Of a stretch of DNA of 64,000 nt, positions 56,336 to 64,000 are shown piece by piece. This stretch comes from Halomonas sp. ML-15. Its GTDB lineage: Bacteria; Pseudomonadota; Gammaproteobacteria; Pseudomonadales; Halomonadaceae. Position 1 is the first letter of the stretch, and each line of letters starts with the position of its first letter. A program made the position numbers and the translations under genes. The notes beneath the pieces were generated by a model. That model did not search any database. It was not told the DNA's origin and worked only from the letters and a program-made list of their open reading frames with translations. The DNA lies in the NCBI RefSeq assembly GCF_014779595.1, contig NZ_JACXZT010000015.1, forward strand, positions 1 to 64,000. Reading direction: 5' to 3'.

Positions 56336-57439
56336 TCAGCCCATGGCCAGTTCGATCTGCTGGTAGAGACCATTGTCAGGCTCGCCCAGATGGCGGTAGA
56401 GGCCTTCCGGAGTGGGCTGCGGCTCTTCGGCGGTCTCGATGGGCTCCTCGCGGGCCTCGCGCAGCACTGCGACCGGCTGGCCCTTGGGCACCTCGACTTC
56501 GGCGCGCACCCGGGCATAGTCCACCGGCGGCTGCTCATCGCCGAAGGCGTTGGCGAGCATCTCGAGGGCATTGAGCACCGGTTCGAAAGAGCCCTCCTGC
56601 TCATCCAGCAGCGGGAAGGACTGCACCAGAAGCGCGCCGTCGGCGTCCCAGCCGGCCTTGAACGGCTCGTTGACCAGATGCACGGCGGTACCCACCGGCA
56701 CCCGCGAATAGAGCGATTCGATATCCCGCGGCAGCATGCGAATGCAGCCGCGGCTGGCGCGCATGCCAACGCCGTCGGGCTGATTGGTGCCGTGGATCAG
56801 GTAGCTCGGCAGCGCCAGCAGGATCGCATGGCGTCCCAGCGGGTTGTCGGGGCCCGGTGGCACCACGGCGGGGGGCGGCTCGCCGCGGGCGGCGGCTTCT
56901 GCACGCATCGAGCGCGGCGGCGCCCAGTGCGGATCCTTGATGTTCATGGTAGTGCGGGTCGAGGCGACCGGCGTGGCAAAGCCATCGCGGCCCACGCTGA
57001 TCGGATAGGTCTCGACCATCGGCGTCTCGCCGCTGGCCGCCGGCGGGTAATAGTAGAGCCGCATCTCCGGCAGGTTGACGACGATGCCGTCGCGCGGGCC
57101 GGGTGGCAGGATGTGCTGGGTGGGCAGCACCACCTCGGCGCCTGCGCCGGGGTACCACAGGCTAAGCTCGGGGTTGGCGCGACGCATCTCCTCGATACCG
57201 AGGCCGAAGCGGTGGCCGATATCGATCAGGGTGTCTTCCTTGGCGGCGGTCACGGTCTGAATGCTGCCGATCACATCACCCTGCTCGGGAATCGGGTAGT
57301 GTCCCACCGGGCGTTCGCCGTTCGGGGTTTCTGCCAGGGCCAGCGGCGTGATCGCCAGCAGGGCGCTGGCCAGGGCGGCGCGAAGCGGCCCGGCCAGGCG
57401 CTGGGGAAGGTGCATGTTCATGGGCTTGGTCTCGTTCAC
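56336..57439 (-). CDS. L,D-transpeptidase (ErfK/YbiS-type) with LysM-like domain
   Basis: A 367-residue periplasmic enzyme. A signal peptide ends near LALAETP (residue about 37). A LysM-like repeat lies at about 60-110 (ETL... GLGIEEMRRANP, YPGAGAEVVLP), and the YkuD domain at about 118-260 has the catalytic motif HGTNQPDGVG, then SRGCIRM with Cys near 232. The class attaches Lpp to peptidoglycan or makes 3-3 crosslinks. It lies opposite the lipoprotein gene, which makes it a natural partner. The C terminus carries an acidic extension of about 90 residues. Confidence 0.92.
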   Translation of the reverse strand: MNETKPMNMHLPQRLAGPLRAALASALLAITPLALAETPNGERPVGHYPIPEQGDVIGSIQTVTAAKEDTLIDIGHRFGLGIEEMRRANPELSLWYPGAGAEVVLPTQHILPPGPRDGIVVNLPEMRLYYYPPAASGETPMVETYPISVGRDGFATPVASTRTTMNIKDPHWAPPRSMRAEAAARGEPPPAVVPPGPDNPLGRHAILLALPSYLIHGTNQPDGVGMRASRGCIRMLPRDIESLYSRVPVGTAVHLVNEPFKAGWDADGALLVQSFPLLDEQEGSFEPVLNALEMLANAFGDEQPPVDYARVRAEVEVPKGQPVAVLREAREEPIETAEEPQPTPEGLYRHLGEPDNGLYQQIELAMG

Positions 57440-57483
57440 CGAGTCATACCTTTATCAGCAGGCGCTTGCTCGGTGTCAGCCGT

Positions 57484-60400
57484 TCAAGCCGCCTCGGTCT
57501 TGCGGTTCAATCGCTCCAGCAGTCCTTCGACCACCGCGAAGCGCGTTTCTTCGGTTTCCATCTCCAGCTCGAAGCGCAGTGTGTCTGCGCCATCCAGCCG
57601 GTAGTGAACCGGATCTTTCTGTATCAGCGTGACCAGCGTCATCGGATCGACGGCGGTGCCGGTGGCGAAGATCGCCCGGCCGCGCTGCGGACCCGCCTCT
57701 AGGCGTGAGATGCCCAGCCGTTCGGCGCGCTGACGCAGCCGAGTCTGGCGCATCAGAGTCTTGAGCGGGGCCGGCAGCAGGCCGAAACGGTCCACCAGTT
57801 CGACCTGCAGTTCCTTCAGCGCGGCCTCGTCCTCGGCGCTGGCAATGCGTTTATACATGATCAGGCGCTGCTGCACATCAGGCATGTAGTCGTCGGGGAT
57901 CAGCGCCGGCAGGTTGAGGCTGATCTCCACGCCCTGATCCAGCGGCGCCTCGATGTTCGGCGTCTTGCCTGCCTTGATCGCCTTCACCGCACGATCGAGC
58001 ATCTGCATATATAGACTATAGCCGATGGTTTCCATCTGGCCGCTCTGCTCATCGCCGAGCAGCTCGCCGGCGCCGCGAATCTCCATGTCATGGCTGGCCA
58101 GGGTAAAGCCGGCGCCGAGGTCCTCGGCCTGGCTGATCGCCTCGAGCCGCTTGGCGGCATCCTTGGTGATCGCCTTGGGGTGAGGGGTCAGCAGATAGGC
58201 GTAGGCCTGATGGTGGCTGCGGCCCACCCGGCCGCGCAGCTGGTGCAGCTGGGCCAGGCCGAACTTGTCGGCGCGCTCGATGATGATGGTGTTGGCGCTG
58301 GGCACGTCGATGCCGGTCTCGATGATGGTCGAGCACACCAGCACGTTGAAGCGCTTGTGATAGAAGTCGGACATGATGCGCTCCAGCGAGCGCTCCGGCA
58401 GCTGGCCGTGGGCCACCGCGACTCGCGCCTCGGGTACCAGCTCACGCAGCTTTTCGGCGCTGGTCTCGATGGTCTTGACCTCGTTGTGCAGCACATAGAC
58501 CTGACCGCCGCGCAGGATCTCGCGCAGGATCGCCTCCTTGATGACCGCCTCGTTGCGCTGCTGAATGAACGTCTTGACCGACAGCCGGCGTGCCGGCGGG
58601 GTGGCGATGATCGACAGGTCGCGGATGCCGCTCATGGCCATATTCAGGGTGCGCGGAATCGGTGTGGCGGTCAGGGTCAGGATGTCGACCTCGGCGCGCA
58701 GGCTCTTGAGGCGCTCCTTCTGGGCGACCCCGAAGCGATGCTCCTCGTCGATGATCAGCAGGCCCATATTGGGGAAGCGCATGCTCTTGGAGAGCAGCTT
58801 GTGGGTGCCAATGACGATATCGGCGCGCCCCTCCTCGATGCGCTTGAGGCTCTCGGCCTGGCCCTTGCCGCCGGTGAAGCGCGAGATCAACTCGACCTGC
58901 ACGGCGGTGTCGGCGAAGCGGTCGCGGAAGTTATCGTAGTGCTGCTGGGCGAGCAGGGTGGTGGGCACCAGCACGATCACCTGGCGGCCGGAGTGCACGG
59001 CCAGGAAGGCGGCGCGCATCGCCACCTCGGTCTTGCCGAAGCCCACGTCGCCACACACCACCCGATCCATGGGCTGGGAGCGTGTCATGTCGCCGATTAC
59101 TGCGCCGATGGCAGCGTGCTGATCGGGGGTCTCCTCGAACGGGAAGCTGCCGGCGAAGCGCGCATACTCCTCCACCGGGAAATCGCAGGCGAAGCCGACC
59201 CGCGCCTCGCGTCGGGCATAGACGTCGAGCAGTTCGGCGGCGGTGTCGCGGATCTTCTCCGCGGCCTTGCGCTTGGCCTTGTCCCAGGTTTCAGAGCCCA
59301 GCTTGTGCAGCGGCGCCAGCTCATCGCTGGCGCCGGCGTAGCGTGAAATCAGATGCAGGCTGTCCACCGGTACGTAGAGCTTGGCGCCGTCGGCGTACTC
59401 CAGGGCCAGAAACTCCGCCGCCTGGCCGCCGGCCTCGAGGCGTTCGAGGCCCAGGTAGCGACCCACGCCGTGAGCCTGGTGGACCACCGGTGAGCCCTCA
59501 TGCAGCTCGGCCAGGTGGCGCACCGCCAGCTCATTGTCGTCGGTGGCCTTGGCGCGGCGTCGACTCTGGCGCACCACCTCGCCGAACAGCTCCGACTCGG
59601 TGATCACCGCCAGGCGGATCTCGGCGTCGCTGTCACCCAGTGCCAGGCCGGCGTCGAGGCCGCCCTCGGTGACCGCCATGCGCTGATCGCCGCTGGCAAA
59701 GGTCTGCCAGTCGTCGACGTGGGGCAGGCTGAGATGCAGCGGCGCGAGCTGCTCCTCGATGGCCTCGCGGCGGCCGCGGGACTCGGCGACGAACAGCACC
59801 CGGGCGCTGCTGTGCTCTTCCAGAAAGCGTTCGAGCGCCGCCAGCGGCTGCTGGGCGCGGGCGTTGATCGCCACCGTGGGCGGCGGCTGGGTGGCCGAGA
59901 GATGGGCGTGGGGGTGCTCGACATCGTCGGTCATCGCCACCCGCGGGTGGCGCTTGATGGCGCCGAACACCTCGGCCACCGGCACGAAGGCGCGGTGCGG
60001 CGGCAGCAGCGGCCGGGTCGGGTCGACGCCGAGGTTCTCGTAGCGGCTCTCGATGGCTGCCCAGTGATGCTCGGCGGCCTCGAAGACCCCGGGCAGGGTG
60101 GCGACACGGGTGCCCGCGGCGAGGTGCTCGAACAGCGTCGCGGTCTCCTCGAAGAACAGCGGCAGGTACTGCTCGAGACCCGGCGAGGGGATACCCTTGA
60201 GCGCATCGACGTAGAGCGGGCACTGGCGCGGATCGACATCGAACAGCGTCTCGAAGCCGTCGCGGAAGCAGGCGATGGCGCTGCGCGACAGCGAATACTC
60301 ATGGGCCGGCAGCAGCTCGATGCGCTCGACCTTGTCCTGGCTGCGCTGGGTATCGGGATCGAAGTGGCGCAGGGTATCGACCTCGTCATCGAACAGGTCG

Positions 60401-60945
60401 ATGCGCAGCGGCAGCGTAGAGCCCATCGGGAAGAGGTCGATCAGTGCGCCGCGCAGGGCATACTCGCCGGGCTCATAGACGGTCTCCACGGCGCGGTAGC
60501 CGGCCCGCGACAGGCTCTCGCGGAAACCTTCGCGATCCAGCTGCTGGCCCACCTCCAGGGTCATCACCCGCCCGGCAATGTACTCCACCGGCGCCAGCCG
60601 CTGCATCAGGGTATTGACCGGCACCAGCACGATGCCGTGACTGGCCTGCTGCAGCTGGCGCAGCGTGCGCAGCCGCGCCGAGACGATGTCCTGGTGCGGC
60701 GAGAAGCTGTCGTAGGGCAGCGTCTCCCAGTCGGGGAAGGGCATCACCGGAACATCGGCGAAGAACGCCAGGTCGTTCTCCAGGCGCTGGGCCTCGGCGG
60801 TGTCGGCGGTGATCACCAGCAGCGGCGTGTCGGCGGCCAGGCGCGCCAGCGCCAAGGCCGGGGCACTACCGTGGGGGCGCTGCCAGTAGAGCGTCTCGCG
60901 GGTGCCGGAAGGGCGGGGTGGGTCGAGCGGAGAAAAGTGCAGCAT
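57484..60945 (-). CDS. mfd: Transcription-repair coupling factor
   Basis: A 1153-residue Mfd, which removes RNA polymerase stalled at DNA damage and recruits UvrAB. The N-terminal UvrB-homology part begins with FPDWETLPYDSFSPHQD near residue 69. The RNA-polymerase-interacting CarD-like region follows near 490-550. The translocase has Walker A CGDVGFGKTEVAM near 630, the DEEH box (LLIIDEEHRFG) near 730 and GRVGRSHHQAYAYLL near 905. The length matches the family. Confidence 0.98.
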   Translation of the reverse strand: MLHFSPLDPPRPSGTRETLYWQRPHGSAPALALARLAADTPLLVITADTAEAQRLENDLAFFADVPVMPFPDWETLPYDSFSPHQDIVSARLRTLRQLQQASHGIVLVPVNTLMQRLAPVEYIAGRVMTLEVGQQLDREGFRESLSRAGYRAVETVYEPGEYALRGALIDLFPMGSTLPLRIDLFDDEVDTLRHFDPDTQRSQDKVERIELLPAHEYSLSRSAIACFRDGFETLFDVDPRQCPLYVDALKGIPSPGLEQYLPLFFEETATLFEHLAAGTRVATLPGVFEAAEHHWAAIESRYENLGVDPTRPLLPPHRAFVPVAEVFGAIKRHPRVAMTDDVEHPHAHLSATQPPPTVAINARAQQPLAALERFLEEHSSARVLFVAESRGRREAIEEQLAPLHLSLPHVDDWQTFASGDQRMAVTEGGLDAGLALGDSDAEIRLAVITESELFGEVVRQSRRRAKATDDNELAVRHLAELHEGSPVVHQAHGVGRYLGLERLEAGGQAAEFLALEYADGAKLYVPVDSLHLISRYAGASDELAPLHKLGSETWDKAKRKAAEKIRDTAAELLDVYARREARVGFACDFPVEEYARFAGSFPFEETPDQHAAIGAVIGDMTRSQPMDRVVCGDVGFGKTEVAMRAAFLAVHSGRQVIVLVPTTLLAQQHYDNFRDRFADTAVQVELISRFTGGKGQAESLKRIEEGRADIVIGTHKLLSKSMRFPNMGLLIIDEEHRFGVAQKERLKSLRAEVDILTLTATPIPRTLNMAMSGIRDLSIIATPPARRLSVKTFIQQRNEAVIKEAILREILRGGQVYVLHNEVKTIETSAEKLRELVPEARVAVAHGQLPERSLERIMSDFYHKRFNVLVCSTIIETGIDVPSANTIIIERADKFGLAQLHQLRGRVGRSHHQAYAYLLTPHPKAITKDAAKRLEAISQAEDLGAGFTLASHDMEIRGAGELLGDEQSGQMETIGYSLYMQMLDRAVKAIKAGKTPNIEAPLDQGVEISLNLPALIPDDYMPDVQQRLIMYKRIASAEDEAALKELQVELVDRFGLLPAPLKTLMRQTRLRQRAERLGISRLEAGPQRGRAIFATGTAVDPMTLVTLIQKDPVHYRLDGADTLRFELEMETEETRFAVVEGLLERLNRKTEAA

Positions 60946-61024
60946 GGTATCGAAATCGCGAACCTTGAGAGCGAGTCCGCGATGATAGCAGCCTTATATG
61001 AATCTTGTAGTCAACCCCGCGATT

Positions 61025-61041
61025 CTGTAATTGCCTTACAG
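61025..61041. promoter_or_regulatory. 17-bp palindromic operator candidate upstream of gap
   Basis: CTGTAA, five bases, TTACAG is a perfect 6-bp inverted repeat of the TGTAA/TTACA type found in HexR sites. It overlaps the -10 element of a plausible promoter (TTGTAG, 17 bases, TAATTG, at 61005-61033) and lies about 90 bases before the gap start. gap is a known HexR target in gammaproteobacteria; binding is inferred. Confidence 0.5.
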
Positions 61042-61130
61042 CGGGTGCGACTATCCAGCAATTGCCGCCGTGCTGCGCTGCCGCGATAATGGCGCCACAT
61101 TTGATACCCGATGACGAAGTGAGGCCCTAC

Positions 61131-62594
61131 GTGAGTCAGGAAACGCTCGAGACCGTCTTTGAGGAGTGGCAGGAAAGCGAAGCCACCGCCGAAGAAATGA
61201 TTCCGCTGCTGGGCAAGCTCTACCGCCAGTACAACATCGTCACCTCGCTGTTCGGTCGCTCGCTGATCAATCAGTCGGTGATTCGCATCCTCAAGGACCA
61301 CCGCTTCGTCAAGAAGGTCGAGGGCACCGAGCTCGACGTGCGTGATACCTTCCCGCTGGTCAAGGCGATGACCGAGCTCGACCTGGGGCCGGCGCACATC
61401 GACGTCGGCAAGCTGGCGGTGGCCTACAAGACCCGCGGCAATGGCGACGTGCACGCCTTCCTCAAGCGTGAGCTGGCCGAAATCATCGGCGGCCACCAGG
61501 CCAACGGCAATCACAATGAGCCCAAGGACGTGGTGCTGTATGGCTTCGGCCGTATCGGCCGGATCCTCGCCCGTATCCTGATCGAGAAGGCTGGCGGCGG
61601 CAATCTGCTGCGCCTGCGCGCCGTGGTGGTGCGGGGCCGCGGCGATATCGCCAAGGATCTCGAAAAGCGCGCCAGCCTGCTGCGCCGCGACTCGGTGCAC
61701 GGCCCCTTCGCCGGCAGTATCAGCATCGATGCCGAGGCGCGCACCATTACCGCCAACGGCAACGTCATTCAGGTGATCTACGCCAACTCCCCCGACGAGA
61801 TCGACTACACCGCCTACGGTATCGACAACGCCCTGATCGTCGATAACACCGGCATGTGGCGCGACGAGGAGGGCCTCTCCCAGCACCTGGCGTGCAAGGG
61901 CGCGGCCAAGGCGCTGCTCACCGCGCCGGGCAAGGGCGACGTCAAGAATATCGTCTATGGCATCAATCACACCGACATCTCCGGCGACGACCGCATCGTC
62001 TCGGCGGCGTCGTGCACCACCAACGCCATCGTGCCGGTACTCAAGGCGGTCAACGACCAGTACGGCATCGAGCACGGCCACGTCGAGACGGTGCACTCCT
62101 ACACCAACGACCAGAACCTGATCGACAACTACCACAAGGGCGATCGCCGCGGCCGCAGCGCACCGCTCAACATGGTGCTGACCGAAACCGGTGCCGCCAA
62201 GGCCGTGGCCAAGGCGCTGCCGGAGCTGAGTGGCAAGTTGACCGGTAACGCCATCCGCGTGCCGACCCCCAACGTGTCGATGGCGATTCTCAACCTGACC
62301 CTGCATCAGGGGACCGACGCCGAGGCGATCAACGACTACCTGCGGCGCATGGCGGTACACTCGCCGATGCAGAAGCAGATCGACTATGTCGACTCGCCGG
62401 AAGTGGTCTCCTCGGACTTCGTTGGCAATCGCCACGCCGGTATCGTCGATGCCAAGGCGACCATCGCCAACGGCAGGAACGCCGTGCTCTATGTGTGGTA
62501 CGACAACGAGTTCGGCTACAGCTGCCAGGTGGTGCGCATCCTGCAGCACATGTCCAACGTCAGCTTCCTGGTTTTCCCCAAGGATCGCGACTGA
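61131..62594 (+). CDS. gap: Glyceraldehyde-3-phosphate dehydrogenase, long form
   Basis: A 487-residue Gap of the long Pseudomonas/Halomonas type, with an N-terminal extension of about 135 residues before the Rossmann domain (LYGFGRIGRILARIL near residue 142). The catalytic Cys is in SAASCTTNAIVP near 295 and the His in TVHSYTNDQNLID near 320. A GTG start at 61131 is preferred because GTGAGG lies upstream; ATG codons further upstream give an unsupported extension. It may work in glycolysis and gluconeogenesis. Confidence 0.95.
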   Translation: MSQETLETVFEEWQESEATAEEMIPLLGKLYRQYNIVTSLFGRSLINQSVIRILKDHRFVKKVEGTELDVRDTFPLVKAMTELDLGPAHIDVGKLAVAYKTRGNGDVHAFLKRELAEIIGGHQANGNHNEPKDVVLYGFGRIGRILARILIEKAGGGNLLRLRAVVVRGRGDIAKDLEKRASLLRRDSVHGPFAGSISIDAEARTITANGNVIQVIYANSPDEIDYTAYGIDNALIVDNTGMWRDEEGLSQHLACKGAAKALLTAPGKGDVKNIVYGINHTDISGDDRIVSAASCTTNAIVPVLKAVNDQYGIEHGHVETVHSYTNDQNLIDNYHKGDRRGRSAPLNMVLTETGAAKAVAKALPELSGKLTGNAIRVPTPNVSMAILNLTLHQGTDAEAINDYLRRMAVHSPMQKQIDYVDSPEVVSSDFVGNRHAGIVDAKATIANGRNAVLYVWYDNEFGYSCQVVRILQHMSNVSFLVFPKDRD

Positions 62595-62643
62595 ACGTCA
62601 ACGCTGGGCGGAGTGCCGCTCAGCGCCGTTTTGACCCTGATAG

Positions 62644-62675
62644 ACGGCCCGCCGAGACCTTCGGCGGGCCGTTTT
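62644..62675 (+). terminator. Rho-independent terminator after gap
   Basis: A 12-bp stem (ACGGCCCGCCGA with TCGGCGGGCCGT) with loop GACCT is followed by TTTT, 49 bases after the gap stop. Confidence 0.85.
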
Positions 62676-62713
62676 AGCCTGTCCGGCCGGTGGCCTTTCG
62701 CTGCGTATGTCTT

Positions 62714-62719
62714 TATAAT
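62714..62719 (+). promoter_or_regulatory. Likely -10 element of nqrA
   Basis: A consensus TATAAT occurs about 170 bases upstream of nqrA, after the gap terminator. No good -35 box is present at the correct distance. If used, the leader would be about 160 bases long. Confidence 0.4.
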
Positions 62720-62884
62720 ACTCAGGATTTTTGGCACGGCTCGAGCGAGCTCGAGTCGAACTGGCAACCTTCTGATAAGAAAAGAATTCGAAACCCGTGA
62801 CGAGCGATCCGGCGCTGTCTGCGCTGTCGCGTACGTCCGACGAACCGCTTTCCTTCCACATCAGATCCTAACTGGGCGAGACTT

Positions 62885-64000
62885 ATGATCGAAGTCAAAA
62901 AAGGCCTGGATCTCCCCATCACGGGGGCGCCTGAGCAGCGCATCGAAGATGCGCGCGCGGTGCGCCACGTGGCAGTCCTGGGTACCGACTACGTTGGCAT
63001 GAAGCCGACCATGGAGGTCCGGGAGGGGGACAGCGTCAAGCTGGGCCAGCTACTCTTCACCGACAAGAAGATCGACGGCGTGCGCTTTACCGCACCGGCG
63101 TCGGGTGAAGTGGTAGCTATCAATCGCGGCGAGAAGCGCCGCCTGCTATCGGTGGTGATCAAGGTCGCCGAAGGCAGCGAGGAACGCGTCGAGTTCACCG
63201 CCCACGGTGCCGACGCCCTGGCCGGTCTCGAGCGCCAGGTGGTGGTCGACCAGCTGGTCGAGTCCGGGCTGTGGACGGCGCTGCGCACGCGTCCCTACTC
63301 GCGCACCCCGGCCCTCGACGCCACGCCCGAGAATATCTTCGTCACCGCCGTGGATACCCATCCGCTGGCCGCGGACCCGGCGCTGATCATCAATGATCAG
63401 CCCGAGGCGTTCGCCAACGGCCTCAAGGTGCTGACCCGCCTGACTCAGGGCAAGGTGTTCCTGTGCACCGGCGCCAACGCCCAGCTGCCCGGCGGCGACG
63501 TCGATGGCGTCCAGGTCGAACAGTTCAGCGGTCCCCACCCGGCGGGCCTGGTCGGCACCCACATTCACTACCTGTCGCCGGTGGCCCTGCACAAGCAGGT
63601 CTGGCATATCGGCTACCAGGATGTGATCGCGGTAGGCAAGCTGTTCGCCGAGGGCACCCTCGACGTCAACCGCGTGATTGCCGTGGGTGGCCCCCGCGCC
63701 GAGAATCCTCGTCTGCTGCGCACCCGGATTGGCGCCAGCACCGAAGAACTCCTGGCCGGCGAAGTGGTCAATCCCGATGACACCCGCGTGATTTCTGGGT
63801 CGGTATTCTCTGGCTTCACCTGTGAGGGGGCGCTGCGCTACACCGGGCGCTTCCAGAACCAGGTCAGCCTGCTCGAAGAGGGCAACAAGCGCGCCTTCAT
63901 GGGTTGGCTCTCGCCGGGCAAGGCGCGTCACTCGGTACTGGGTATCTACGTGTCCAAGTTTCTTGGCCTGCCTAACTATGCACCCGATACCTCGACCAAC
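62885..64000 (+). CDS. nqrA: Na+-translocating NADH:quinone reductase subunit A, 3' end cut
   Basis: NqrA, a peripheral subunit of the respiratory sodium pump Na+-NQR, with 372 residues visible. It begins with the typical segment [14 protein letters not shown] and contains [16 protein letters not shown] near residue 35, a region that binds quinone. The gene continues past the window edge, where nqrBCDEF are expected. Presence of Na+-NQR fits a marine or halophilic host. Confidence 0.96.
   Translation, partial: MIEVKKGLDLPITGAPEQRIEDARAVRHVAVLGTDYVGMKPTMEVREGDSVKLGQLLFTDKKIDGVRFTAPASGEVVAINRGEKRRLLSVVIKVAEGSEERVEFTAHGADALAGLERQVVVDQLVESGLWTALRTRPYSRTPALDATPENIFVTAVDTHPLAADPALIINDQPEAFANGLKVLTRLTQGKVFLCTGANAQLPGGDVDGVQVEQFSGPHPAGLVGTHIHYLSPVALHKQVWHIGYQDVIAVGKLFAEGTLDVNRVIAVGGPRAENPRLLRTRIGASTEELLAGEVVNPDDTRVISGSVFSGFTCEGALRYTGRFQNQVSLLEEGNKRAFMGWLSPGKARHSVLGIYVSKFLGLPNYAPDTSTN

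Noticed and set aside
62745-62775. Sequence resembling a tRNA 3' arm (GAGTCGAACTGGCAACC)
   Set aside because: No acceptor or anticodon stems can be drawn around it; it is leader DNA of nqrA.
62613-62888. 91-codon plus-strand frame overlapping the gap terminator and nqrA start
   Set aside because: It runs through a strong terminator and has no support from homology or ribosome binding site.

Overview
This is a high-GC gammaproteobacterial chromosome segment. A Halomonas-type (Halomonadaceae) host is inferred from the long-form Gap, the Na+-NQR start, an OprI-type alanine-zipper lipoprotein, a Pseudomonas-like topA neighbourhood and the high GC; no rRNA was available to confirm this. I saw no tRNA, rRNA, CRISPR array or transposase gene.

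Layout. (1) 1-21496, minus strand: a tightly packed type VI secretion (T6SS) operon in the order tssB, tssC, tssE, tssF, tssG, FHA protein, tssJ, tssK, tssL, tssH(clpV), sigma-54 activator, vasI/tagO, tssA, tssM, a GNAT acetyltransferase, PAAR tip, vgrG (cut by the window edge). Hcp (tssD) is not in the window. (2) 21862-25000, minus: xseB-ispA-dxs isoprenoid operon with a clear terminator. (3) 25249-29037, plus: serA, trhO, an EamA transporter and a small unknown gene. (4) 29044-39514, minus: an eleven-gene catabolic operon with a CoA-transferase, a crotonase-fold enzyme, a TctABC tripartite tricarboxylate transporter, a hotdog thioesterase, a TauE-family permease, a GntR regulator, a DapA-family lyase, an FMN hydroxyacid oxidase and an enolase-superfamily enzyme. 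A 24-bp palindrome sits just upstream of its first gene. (5) 39745-44989: pyk (minus), then topA and two small conserved genes (plus). (6) 45167-51664, plus: an RND efflux operon whose TolC-type protein carries an unusual N-terminal periplasmic-binding-like region. (7) 51678-54833: a NYN-domain protein, a GIY-YIG-like protein inside a pair of inverted repeat elements, and ybiT. (8) 55029-57439: two L,D-transpeptidases around a Braun/OprI-type lipoprotein, with a possible small RNA. (9) 57484-64000: mfd (minus), gap and nqrA (plus, cut by the window edge).

How it fits together. Regions 2, 3, 5 and 9 are housekeeping. Regions 1, 4 and 6 look like accessory modules. The T6SS set has membrane complex (TssJLM), baseplate (TssEFGK), sheath (TssBC), recycling ATPase (TssH) and its own sigma-54 activator, so it could be self-regulated. 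Region 4 has its own regulator, importer and a CoA-activation-to-aldolase enzyme set, but the substrate cannot be named. It is the best candidate for an undescribed pathway. The TolC fusion and the inverted repeat elements are the other most unusual items.
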